A stretch of 64,000 bases of DNA from Gelidibacter pelagius (GTDB lineage Bacteria > Bacteroidota > Bacteroidia > Flavobacteriales > Flavobacteriaceae): contig NZ_JAGEVG010000020.1 of the NCBI RefSeq assembly GCF_017581925.1, forward strand, positions 1 through 64,000. The letters are read 5' to 3'. The position numbers and the translations under genes were made by a program. Shown here piece after piece: positions 52,527 through 60,938 of this stretch. Positions within the stretch are counted from its first letter, which is position 1, and every line of letters starts with the position of its first letter. The notes beneath the pieces were generated by a model, which saw nothing but the letters and a program-made list of their open reading frames with translations, made no database searches and was not told the origin of the DNA.

Positions 52527-55500
52527 ATGAGACAAATTTTACTGATTTTTTCATTGTTTTGTGCCTCTTACATGACAGTGAACGCGCAAACCAACACTTG
52601 GACGGGTGCTGGAGCCAACACCAATTGGAACACGGTTGCCAATTGGAGTTTGAATGCCGTGCCAACAACAGCAAATGATGTGGTGATCCCTACAGGATTT
52701 ACCGTTGACATTAATGTTGTGGCAACCACCAAATCGATTGTGGTACAAGGAAACGCTACCTTGAATATTTCCAACAATTTAAGTTATCTAAATGCATCAT
52801 CGTTTGAGGCCAATACTACAATTAACTGGAACACTAGCACGATCACGGGAAACGGCAGCGTTTTGAATAACATGGGGTCCATCAACGTCTCCTCAAATAA
52901 TGTAACCCTCGCCTCTTCCACCATTTTAACTAACAACGGAACTATTAAATTGACTAGTTCAGGAGATATTTATATCTCAACTAACGGTGTTATCAACAAT
53001 ACTGCATCTGGCATTATAGATTTCCAAGGAGATAATTCTGGTTTTGCTGGAAGTGGGGCGGCACCGAGAATTATAAACAATCAAGGACTTATCAGAACAT
53101 CTTTTTCCGATGCGACGCATAAATCTTCCATTGGGGTTGAGATGGTTAATAATGGTGGCACAATTCAGGTCAATAACGGAACGCTTAATTTTACAAGTGC
53201 TGGAATCGAGCTGGAAGGTGGTGTCTACAACGTGGTATCTGGCGCAACGTTAGATTGGGCTGCCACGGTAAGTTTATCTGGTACCTTAACCGGTAATGTT
53301 CAAGGAGATTTAATTTGGAGAAGTTTGGTTAACGTATTGAATTCGGCGACTTTTAACTTTTCGGGAAATAAAACAGTAAAATGGGTTAGTGGTCGTTTAA
53401 CAGGGGGCGGAACGCTCAACAATCAAAGTGAAATTGAAATACAAAATAGTAATGTTACTATAGAAAATGTCACCACCCTAACAAATAATGGACAAATAAT
53501 CTTAGTTGGGACTGGGGATATATACATTTCCACAAATGCCACACTTAATAATAATACCAACGGAATTATCGATTTTAAAGGGGATGGTTCTGGTTTTTCA
53601 GCCAGCGGTGGAATGCCAAGAATTTTAAATAATAAAGGTCTTATCAAAACTTCCTTTAATGATATAAGTGCTAAAGCTATTATTGCAGTAGAATTGAGAA
53701 ACGATAATGGAACGATTCAAGTGGAGAGTGGAACACTTGATTTGACCAGCTCAGGCACCACATTGACAGATGGTACCTATAATGTGTATTCGGGTGCAAC
53801 CTTAGAGTGGAGTTCTACGGTCGCCTTGGCTGGCACCTTATCTGGACTTATTAATGGCAACTTTAACTGGAAATCTCAAGTCCTTGTTGATCAGCCAGCT
53901 GCCTTTAACTTTACAGGTAATAAAACGGTAAATTGGTTGTCAGGTACGTTGGCAGGAAGTTCCGCACTTACCAATAATAGCATTATCAAGGTGCAGAACA
54001 ATAATGTCACCATGGCTGTTGGTGTGACATTAAACAATAATGGGCAAATTAATTTGGTAGGCTCTGGAGATGTCTATATGGCAACAGGTGCCAGCTTAAA
54101 TAACACCGCAACAGGTATTATAGATTTTAGCGGAAATGCTGCCGGGTTTTCGGGTAGTGGTGCCGCGCCACGAATTCTGAACAATCAGGGTACAATAAAA
54201 ACCAGTTTTGCTGACAGTACTGATAAAGCAGTTATTGGAATTGAATTAAGGAATAATGGGGGCGTCATACAGGTTGAAAATGGTACACTTGATTTGACAA
54301 GTTCTGGTATAGAATTGAACGGCGGAGTTTACAATGTCTTTTCAAACGGAGTCTTAGATTGGAGTTCGACTGTAACGCTATCAGGGACATTAACAGGAGT
54401 GGTTGATGGCACAATCAATTGGAAAAATACAGTTGCCATTATACCTTCTGGAACAGCGACCTATAATTTTTCAGGGAATAAAACTGTTAATTGGACAAGT
54501 GGTTATTTGAGCGGTGGAGAACTGATTAACCAAAGTATCATTGCCATTCAAACTAATAATGTTACTGTCAATTCGGGTGCGGTGTTGACCAACACAGGTG
54601 AGGTCAACCTCATGGGATCAGGAGACATTTATATCGCTACCAATAGTGTGGTGAATAATATGACGTCAGGTGTCATTCAATTTATTGGCGACGGTTCAGG
54701 TTTTTCCGGAAGTGGTGGAAGCCCAAGGATTTTGAATAATGAAGGATTACTCAAAACAGCCTTTACAAATGATATCGTTTCTGACAAATCTAATATTGGC
54801 ATTGAAGTGACAAATAAGGGCATCATTGATGCCAATACGGGAACTTTAAGTTTTTCAAGTACCTTGGATAATCAATTGGATGCTATTATAAAAGGAATAG
54901 CAACCATAAATCTACCTTCTGCGGCAAACTTTACCAACAACGGTATTTTTGCCCCAGGCGGATCTCCAGGTGTGTTAACTGTTGTTGGAAATTATAAGTC
55001 GTCAGCCACTTCTGTATTGGATGTAGAGTTAAATGGTTTGGTCCAAGGCACAGAATATGACCTTTTGGCCATTACCGGAACCAATGTGGTGTTTGATGGT
55101 GATGTTAATGTAACCATGGGCTTTGATGCCGCCGTCGGAAATTCATTTACCATTGCAACAGTTTCTGGAACTATTGCCACAAAAAGCTTGACCACACCTT
55201 TAACTGCCGATTATAACGGTTTTAGATATACCTTTAATGTCACCTATCCGAATGATAAAGCAGTAAGATTAACTATTTCATCACGAGTGGATATCCAGCC
55301 ACCAACAGTAGTTACACAGGATGTCACTTTGCAATTGAATGCCTCTGGAACTGCGACGCTTATCGCTTCTCAAGTAAATAACGGCTCAAGTGACAATGGA
55401 ACGTCCAATGCCAACTTAGTTTACACCTTGAGTAAGACCAGTTTCAATTGTAGTAATCTGGGCAGTAATACGGTAACTTTGACCGTAACGGATGAAGCAG

Positions 55501-56060
55501 GAAACTCAGCCAGTGCTCCCGCCACCATAACCGTAGAGGACGTCACCGCGCCAATCGTTACCTGCCCGGCAGATCAGACCGTTGATGTGAATGCCGTTGA
55601 GTATACACTTCCTGATTATTTTGGAACAGGCGACTTGACGGTTTCAGATAATTGTAGTTTTACAGTGGTCCAATCGCCAGTGGCAGGAACCAAATTGACC
55701 CATGGTATCCACAATATTACTTTTGCTGTTACAGATGCAGCAGGTAATGTTGCCACCTGTAATTTTGATCTGACGGTCAATGATCTTTCATTGGGCATTG
55801 ATGATTATGAATTAAGTGACAGCGATGTGCTGTTATTTCCTAATCCAGTTCATCATATATTAACCATTAAAAATGTTGGACATTTAGAACTATTGAGCGC
55901 TGACATAGTTGATATTACTGGTAAGACCATGAACATTATCAACCTCCAACAAATGGGACTGTCCAAAGAGATTTCCTTGGAAAATTTCGCCAGTGGGATG
56001 TATTTCGTGAAAATAAAAGGAAAGACCGGTGTTTTGACCAAACGCATTGTCAAAGAATAA
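52527..56060 (+). CDS. Giant T9SS repeat protein (beta-helix-like, HYR domain)
   Basis: I choose the ATG at 52527 (MRQILLIF), not 52515. The truncated upstream copy has its only ATG at the equivalent place and lacks the earlier one. The protein has about 1177 residues: a signal peptide (ending VNAQ), then four repeats of about 185 residues (DNA period about 550-560 bp). They are recognised by GSGD.Y..T...NN...G.I.F.G...GFSGSGG.PRILNN and SGNKTV.W.SG. An HYR-like domain follows (about 1000-1090, APIVTCPADQTVDV), then a type A T9SS domain (LLFPNPVHHILTI, ending KRIVKE). A surface adhesin with a stacked beta-helix is the best reading. The upstream duplicate is described at 48263-48494. Confidence 0.85.
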   Translation: MRQILLIFSLFCASYMTVNAQTNTWTGAGANTNWNTVANWSLNAVPTTANDVVIPTGFTVDINVVATTKSIVVQGNATLNISNNLSYLNASSFEANTTINWNTSTITGNGSVLNNMGSINVSSNNVTLASSTILTNNGTIKLTSSGDIYISTNGVINNTASGIIDFQGDNSGFAGSGAAPRIINNQGLIRTSFSDATHKSSIGVEMVNNGGTIQVNNGTLNFTSAGIELEGGVYNVVSGATLDWAATVSLSGTLTGNVQGDLIWRSLVNVLNSATFNFSGNKTVKWVSGRLTGGGTLNNQSEIEIQNSNVTIENVTTLTNNGQIILVGTGDIYISTNATLNNNTNGIIDFKGDGSGFSASGGMPRILNNKGLIKTSFNDISAKAIIAVELRNDNGTIQVESGTLDLTSSGTTLTDGTYNVYSGATLEWSSTVALAGTLSGLINGNFNWKSQVLVDQPAAFNFTGNKTVNWLSGTLAGSSALTNNSIIKVQNNNVTMAVGVTLNNNGQINLVGSGDVYMATGASLNNTATGIIDFSGNAAGFSGSGAAPRILNNQGTIKTSFADSTDKAVIGIELRNNGGVIQVENGTLDLTSSGIELNGGVYNVFSNGVLDWSSTVTLSGTLTGVVDGTINWKNTVAIIPSGTATYNFSGNKTVNWTSGYLSGGELINQSIIAIQTNNVTVNSGAVLTNTGEVNLMGSGDIYIATNSVVNNMTSGVIQFIGDGSGFSGSGGSPRILNNEGLLKTAFTNDIVSDKSNIGIEVTNKGIIDANTGTLSFSSTLDNQLDAIIKGIATINLPSAANFTNNGIFAPGGSPGVLTVVGNYKSSATSVLDVELNGLVQGTEYDLLAITGTNVVFDGDVNVTMGFDAAVGNSFTIATVSGTIATKSLTTPLTADYNGFRYTFNVTYPNDKAVRLTISSRVDIQPPTVVTQDVTLQLNASGTATLIASQVNNGSSDNGTSNANLVYTLSKTSFNCSNLGSNTVTLTVTDEAGNSASAPATITVEDVTAPIVTCPADQTVDVNAVEYTLPDYFGTGDLTVSDNCSFTVVQSPVAGTKLTHGIHNITFAVTDAAGNVATCNFDLTVNDLSLGIDDYELSDSDVLLFPNPVHHILTIKNVGHLELLSADIVDITGKTMNIINLQQMGLSKEISLENFASGMYFVKIKGKTGVLTKRIVKE

Positions 56061-56095
56061 TATTGAATTAGATTTTGTTTTTTAGGTTTTTGAGA

Positions 56096-56126
56096 AAGGC
56101 CATCAATTTCGGTTGGTGGCTTTTTT
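56096..56126 (+). terminator. Rho-independent terminator after the giant repeat-rich gene
   Basis: GCCATCAA (56099-56106) pairs with TTGGTGGC (56113-56120) with one G-U pair, followed by six Ts (56121-56126). Confidence 0.7.
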
Positions 56127-56128
56127 AT

Positions 56129-56182
56129 GCTGACAATTTTTGAATTTTGCGATGATAGCGTAATAAGCCAAATGCTATTAAT
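56129..56182 (+). repeat. Degenerate third copy of the adhesin upstream block
   Basis: Starting GCTGACA and ending AAATGCTATTAAT (56170-56182), the stretch follows the order and spacing of the block at 52470-52525, with about two-thirds identity. No ATG or signal peptide follows it. Confidence 0.4.
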
Positions 56183-56218
56183 TCAGGGGATTGTTTTTTT
56201 GGTTTATTGTAAATTATG

Positions 56219-56248
56219 GAGTCATTAGAAATAATGGCTCTTTTTTTT
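56219..56248 (+). terminator. Second terminator hairpin, overlapping the end of the CHAT gene
   Basis: GAGTCATTA (56219-56227) pairs with TAATGGCTC (56232-56240), one G-U pair, followed by eight Ts on the plus strand. The stop codon of the minus-strand CHAT gene (56225-56227) lies in the left arm. It therefore stops plus-strand reading into the CHAT gene. Confidence 0.6.
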
Positions 56249-59200
56249 AGTCTTCCGATGTCTACTTAAAAAGACAATGATAATGACGATACACAAGCCG
56301 CCCAATACCCAGTAGATGAGATTTGATGAGGATTGTAGCTGAATGGGACTCGTATCTCCAATAAGAACCAATCCCGCCCAATATTGAGGATGTGCCGTAC
56401 GTCCGTCGGCAGTAGAAATATAATCCAGTTTCGCTTGTTGTAAAGCTTTGTCCTTAGTCCAGCCTTTTTTGAGATAATCATAAAAATATTCAATAATCTT
56501 GGCACTCGATTGTTCATCTATTTTCCAAAGACTGGTCAATATGCTTTCGCTGCCTGCATAATTGAAGGCGTGTGCCAAGGAGATCATGCCTTCTCCAGCT
56601 TGATAACTTGGTTTTCCGGTTTCGCAAGCGGTTAAAATGGCGAGGTTTGACGATAAGTTTGTATTGTAAATTTCGTAGGTGTACAGGTAATTAGTACCCG
56701 TGGAGGTGGAGTCCATCGATTTTGCAAAAACCAATCGCGATAGTTCTGGCGAGATATTATTCGATTCGGCATGCGTGCCAATATGGATGATTTTGTGCTC
56801 TTTGGCGCTGTGCATGAATAATGTTTTGGTGGATCTTTCATTTAAGAACGACGTCCCTTTAAATAGTCTTGTGGACGTATGGGCCAAGTCCTTTGTAAAC
56901 GGTTGTGGCAAGAGTGTCAGATAGGTTTTGTCCAACTCAAGGGAGTCTTTGATGGCAATCTGGTAATCGCGTTTCATTTGGTCGTTGAACTCTGGTACAA
57001 AGGCGACAAAATTGTTGTGATATTCTTTGGTTTCACTGGGTTTATTGGTCAATAATGAGCTGTAATTGTAGGATATGATGTATTTTGATAACAGACTATT
57101 GGTGGCCATTTCAGAATAATTATCAATCTTGAAAGGGGTTAGCATTTCAAAACTTAAATTGAACAATTGCCTATCAGGAATAATGATGACGTGTTTTGTC
57201 TTAACCAGATCTTCCAAAGGTTTCCATAATTGGTTATAAAGCGAAACAGAATAGGAGCTCGTTTCATGATCGTTAAATGAATAGGTATTCAATTTAAGAA
57301 TGTTATCGTCTAAATTTTCGGTAATTAATTTTACGAGGTTCTTTTCAGTTTTTGTAATGATGAAGGCGTATAGCGTGTCATCAATAAATAAATAACGAAT
57401 TAGTGTAGTGTGGTCTGGAATTCTGCTCTGCAAATTGTCAATAGGCTGTTCAATAGTTGCGTAGCGCATTTTAAAATATTTTGGATGATCGACCTTTAAA
57501 CTATCCAAAAAATACTTCCAATTATTTTCAGCAGTCAAAAACGTTTCGATGTCCTCTGAATTGTTTAAGGAGTTGCTGAGGTTGGTTTTTAAGGTTTTTT
57601 CCCTTTCAGTAATTTGTTGCGGCACATTGGTGAAGGTGAGATTGCTCTTTAAATTCAAACGAGAGCGAATGCGATTGTACAGCGCAGATTCATGTAAACT
57701 AACAATGTCGTTAAGGTACTTTTGGTTGTTTGTGGCTTTATATAATGCGAGATTAATTTGTTTGGCAAAATCAAAAGCATCCTGATTGGCTTCTATCAGT
57801 CTATTGACATCGGAAACTGACGATAATAGCGCTCTTCGTTCTTCTAAAGTGTGTATGGCGCTTTTAACATCCACCAGAATGGATTTCAAGAATACGCTGT
57901 CTTTAGTTTTTGATAATTTGTATTTGGACCTTGCATTAAGGACTAATATTTCTGCCTTATTTTCTTCAAAATGTGATTTGTCGTAGTTATTTTGGGGCGT
58001 GTTATTATACTTTTCATACAAGGCGATACTTTTATTGCTCCATGCTAAACTCTGCTCATAATCCTCGGTCAACATTGATGTTTTGGCGAGGGCAACCATA
58101 ACGGCATTGGTTAAATTGTTTTGCTCTCCCTTGCTCTTTAAGAAGTAATCATACGCGTTTTTTAAAATTGAAATGGCCTCTTCTTTTTCATTGAGTGACG
58201 CCAGCACGAGCGATAGATTTAAAACAGTATAGAGGTGATCTCTACTATACTCGTTTGGATGTGCTTTTTGATGCAGGCGGTGACTTAATTCTAAATACTT
58301 TTTGGCTTCTTCATAGTTTTTCAATTCTTGGTGAATCCGTCCTTTAATATAATACATATTGGCTTTTAGCAGAAAATTCTCTCCAGGTATTTTATCGGCT
58401 ATAAGCTCTGCTTCCTTCAATAGTTCTAATGAAGATTCCAATTCTTTTAACGGTATTTTTATTTCAGCAAGAACAGTTATCGCGGAGAAGTTCTCTAAAC
58501 TGTTAGGCAATAAATGGTCTTTTGCATGCTTGTAAGCCAAAACACTAATTTTTTTAGCATTTTCATAATCGCCAAGGTCGAAATAGAGACTTGACAGATT
58601 ACGATAAGCTAAAGAGAGATTCCGGTGTACTCTGAAAGTTAGAGGATGATTATTTGTGCTAGTTAAGAACCGCTTATATAGTGTGATGCTTTCTTGTATT
58701 AATTGCATGGCTTCGGCGTATTTGCTCTGGCTTTGCTTTAGTAGCACCATATTGGACATTATGGTTGCAGGAAAATATAACCTATTTTCAGGGTTGTCCG
58801 CCATCTCAATAGTTCTTTTTAGACCAATTTCGTAGTAATAAGAGGCGCTATCTGGCTTTGAAGTAAAGTACATTAAAGCACCAAGATAGTTGTAAACCCG
58901 TGCTGATATCTTAAATTTTTGGGAAGGATTTTTTTCAAGAATTTTTAAGGCATCCCTCGTATGTTGTTCAAAAAAATTAATATTTCCAGATCGTAAAGCA
59001 TATTCACTTAAATAATAATCTGAATTCAAAAGAGATTCATCATCCTTTAAAGCTAAGGCTATTGATTTTGATTTTTTGGCATGCTCATACGCTTCCAACG
59101 GGTTTCCTTGCTCATTGAAGAGTTTGGAAAGATCTATTTTTAACTGATGTTTTGTTTTTAATTTTGCCGTGTTATTTTCTATAAAACTTGCCAGCTCTAA

Positions 59201-59464
59201 GCTATGTTTCAATGGATTATCCTTGTGGTCGATGGCGAGTTCAATTTTACCGAGTAAGTACACAAGAGCTGATAAAGAATGATAGTCTTTTTGAGCCTTA
59301 AATTTTTCAATTTGCTTAGTGATCTCAGATTTGGCTTTTTGAAGAGAATCAGATGCAATAAGTGTTTCAATATACTGCGATTCATTTTTTTTTGAATCTT
59401 GGGCATGGGAAAAACTACATAATACAAAACAAATTAAAAGAAATATTTGCTTTAGATGTTTCAT
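56225..59464 (-). CDS. TPR-CHAT protein: exported, membrane-anchored caspase-like
   Basis: The 1079-residue product has a signal peptide (about 1-21, ending SHAQ). About 11-13 TPR-like helix pairs follow (about 25-500; AYEHAKKSKSIALALKDDESL, YEEAKKYLELSHRLH, EQSLAWSNKSIALYEKYNN), then a helical linker. The CHAT domain (about 710-1040) carries His898 in HIGTHA, Cys947 in TACETG, and YWAGLVLIGD. A single span (about 1052-1070) ends in a basic tail (RHRKTKKKSHYF). By the positive-inside rule the CHAT domain would lie in the periplasm. CHAT is a caspase-fold domain; His and Cys are present, so protease activity is possible. It lies four bases from the upstream TPR gene. Confidence 0.88.
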   Translation of the reverse strand: MKHLKQIFLLICFVLCSFSHAQDSKKNESQYIETLIASDSLQKAKSEITKQIEKFKAQKDYHSLSALVYLLGKIELAIDHKDNPLKHSLELASFIENNTAKLKTKHQLKIDLSKLFNEQGNPLEAYEHAKKSKSIALALKDDESLLNSDYYLSEYALRSGNINFFEQHTRDALKILEKNPSQKFKISARVYNYLGALMYFTSKPDSASYYYEIGLKRTIEMADNPENRLYFPATIMSNMVLLKQSQSKYAEAMQLIQESITLYKRFLTSTNNHPLTFRVHRNLSLAYRNLSSLYFDLGDYENAKKISVLAYKHAKDHLLPNSLENFSAITVLAEIKIPLKELESSLELLKEAELIADKIPGENFLLKANMYYIKGRIHQELKNYEEAKKYLELSHRLHQKAHPNEYSRDHLYTVLNLSLVLASLNEKEEAISILKNAYDYFLKSKGEQNNLTNAVMVALAKTSMLTEDYEQSLAWSNKSIALYEKYNNTPQNNYDKSHFEENKAEILVLNARSKYKLSKTKDSVFLKSILVDVKSAIHTLEERRALLSSVSDVNRLIEANQDAFDFAKQINLALYKATNNQKYLNDIVSLHESALYNRIRSRLNLKSNLTFTNVPQQITEREKTLKTNLSNSLNNSEDIETFLTAENNWKYFLDSLKVDHPKYFKMRYATIEQPIDNLQSRIPDHTTLIRYLFIDDTLYAFIITKTEKNLVKLITENLDDNILKLNTYSFNDHETSSYSVSLYNQLWKPLEDLVKTKHVIIIPDRQLFNLSFEMLTPFKIDNYSEMATNSLLSKYIISYNYSSLLTNKPSETKEYHNNFVAFVPEFNDQMKRDYQIAIKDSLELDKTYLTLLPQPFTKDLAHTSTRLFKGTSFLNERSTKTLFMHSAKEHKIIHIGTHAESNNISPELSRLVFAKSMDSTSTGTNYLYTYEIYNTNLSSNLAILTACETGKPSYQAGEGMISLAHAFNYAGSESILTSLWKIDEQSSAKIIEYFYDYLKKGWTKDKALQQAKLDYISTADGRTAHPQYWAGLVLIGDTSPIQLQSSSNLIYWVLGGLCIVIIIVFLSRHRKTKKKSHYF

Positions 59465-59467
59465 AGT

Positions 59468-60253
59468 CTAGTCCATTTTTCTAAGCAATTCAAGGCTGTT
59501 TGCTGTATTGCTTAACTTAAAATGTTTTTTGGCATCTTCTGTATTGTCTTTTTTCAGATACGCCATTCCTAAATAATAATTGGCATCCTTAACAAATACG
59601 CTTTTTGGGTTCTGTACTGTCTTATGTAGATAGGTGATAGCTTGATCTGCGTTTTTATCTGCTAAATTGGCAACGCCCAAAAAGTAAGACAGCGTATCAT
59701 TTTGAGGAGCTTTTTTCTCTAACTGCTCCCATTTTTGTATGGCTGTCTTGTAATCTCCTCGCTTGTAATTGACCATGGCATCATAAAATGCAAAATTATC
59801 TGAAGAGCTCATTGCAGTTGGCAAACCAGGATCTGGTTTAAAGTGTTTACTGTAGAGCTTGTCGTTAGATGAGCCACTGAACATCCAAAACATGCCAAGC
59901 GCAATAATGATTCCGGCTGCTATGGCGAGTTTGGTAAAACTTAAAAAACGAACATTTGTAGTACTCTTCTCAACAGGGCGAATTTCTGGAATTTCTTTAT
60001 GAAACTCTTCCAATCGTTCTTTTAACGCTTGGGTTTCTATTCCCAAAAGCGTCAATCTAATATCTTCAATTAATGTTTTGAAATCAGCATCGCTGCGAAG
60101 CTGCTCTTCAAATGCTAATCGTTCTTCTTGCCCCATTGATCCGTTATCGTAACGTTCAAGGTTTTCAAGTAATTCGGGGGTTATGTTGCTATAATCTTTC
60201 AATTTTTTTATTTTTTCGAGGCAAGTGCCAATTGACGAAGTTTCTCCATACAT
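59468..60253 (-). CDS. Anti-sigma-like membrane protein with periplasmic TPRs
   Basis: The frame opens at ATG 60253, 46 bases inside the sigma gene, but a TTG at 60202, six bases after the sigma stop, is a likely real start; the first residues of the longer version show no family match. The N-terminal part (SMGQEERLAFEEQLRSDADF) has the helical acidic motif of anti-sigma factors. One membrane span follows (108-126 in long numbering) and then a C-terminal domain with TPR pairs (about 150-255: YKRGDYKTAIQKWEQLEKK, AYLKKDNTEDAKKHF). This predicts a cytoplasmic sigma-binding part and periplasmic TPRs. It should regulate the sigma factor upstream, and may contact the CHAT protein. Confidence 0.8.
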   Translation of the reverse strand: MYGETSSIGTCLEKIKKLKDYSNITPELLENLERYDNGSMGQEERLAFEEQLRSDADFKTLIEDIRLTLLGIETQALKERLEEFHKEIPEIRPVEKSTTNVRFLSFTKLAIAAGIIIALGMFWMFSGSSNDKLYSKHFKPDPGLPTAMSSSDNFAFYDAMVNYKRGDYKTAIQKWEQLEKKAPQNDTLSYFLGVANLADKNADQAITYLHKTVQNPKSVFVKDANYYLGMAYLKKDNTEDAKKHFKLSNTANSLELLRKMD

Positions 60254-60798
60254 CTGTATTTTTTCGTCCTGGCTGTGTTTTCCTCAATTTTCAATTTATT
60301 TGCTATATCACGTAATGATGCTTTGTCATAATAAAAAGCAGTCAATAATTCTTTACACGGACTACCAAGGTTTTTAAAAGCCTCCATGGTTTGTTTTAAT
60401 CTTTTTTCGAAAAACTCTTGTTCTTCATCTTTTTCATGATCATTTTGGTCGATGCTTTTATCTAAAACATTAAGTTCATGTTGAATCATTTTTGTTTTTT
60501 TAAAACTTGGCGATCGTAAGATATCCATCCATTTATTTTTAGCTATCCGATACAAATACCCTTGTAGGGCGGTTTCGTTTTCAGGAATGAATTGATCGTT
60601 TTTTACGTTTTTCCAAACGGCAATAAATGCTTCTTGATAGACATCTTTTGCGTGTTCTTTTGATCCATTGTTTTTTAGGACTAAAGCTTCAATCTTATAA
60701 TAATTGTTGATGTAAAGTTGCTTTAGAACTACTGAATCGTTGTCTTTGATAGCATCGAGAAGTTGAAGTTGTGAATCGATATTGTAAACGTGTCCCAT
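60208..60798 (-). CDS. ECF-type RNA polymerase sigma factor
   Basis: The 196-residue protein has region 2 (about 25-105: HAKDVYQEAFIAVWKNVKND, YLYRIAKNKWMDILR) and region 4 (about 140-190: SPCKELLTAFYYDKASLRDIA, EENTARTKKYRCMEKLRQLA). An acidic spacer (SIDQNDHEKDEEQE) joins them. It heads the sigma/TPR/CHAT set and is likely autoregulated. It is not close in sequence to the FecR-linked sigma factor at 33594-34175; region 4 has DKASLRDIANKL instead of DGLKYSEIAEEL. The target genes are unknown; the neighbours are the obvious first candidates. Confidence 0.92.
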   Translation of the reverse strand: MGHVYNIDSQLQLLDAIKDNDSVVLKQLYINNYYKIEALVLKNNGSKEHAKDVYQEAFIAVWKNVKNDQFIPENETALQGYLYRIAKNKWMDILRSPSFKKTKMIQHELNVLDKSIDQNDHEKDEEQEFFEKRLKQTMEAFKNLGSPCKELLTAFYYDKASLRDIANKLKIEENTARTKKYRCMEKLRQLALASKK

Positions 60799-60834
60799 AA
60801 ATTATAGCAAAACACGATGAATATACAATTAATT

Positions 60835-60864
60835 CAAATTACATCAAATATCGAAACTATCAAA
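60835..60864 (-). promoter_or_regulatory. Possible flavobacterial promoter of the sigma/TPR/CHAT set
   Basis: On the minus strand TTTG (60861-60864) precedes GTAATTTG (60835-60842) by 18 bases. This approximates the Bacteroidota -33 TTTG and -7 TAnnTTTG elements. It lies about 40 bases upstream of the sigma start codon. The match is imperfect and the region is AT-rich. Confidence 0.3.
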
Positions 60865-60938
60865 TGAACTATTTACACGATTAACGACTTTTTCATACTG
60901 TATCTTTCATGTTTTTTTATAAAATTTCTAATTTATTT

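Noticed and set aside
56225-60798. CHAT set as a CRISPR-linked (Craspase) or gasdermin defence system
   Set aside because: No Cas7-11, gasdermin or nuclease gene is adjacent, and the signal peptide and terminal span argue for a periplasmic location.
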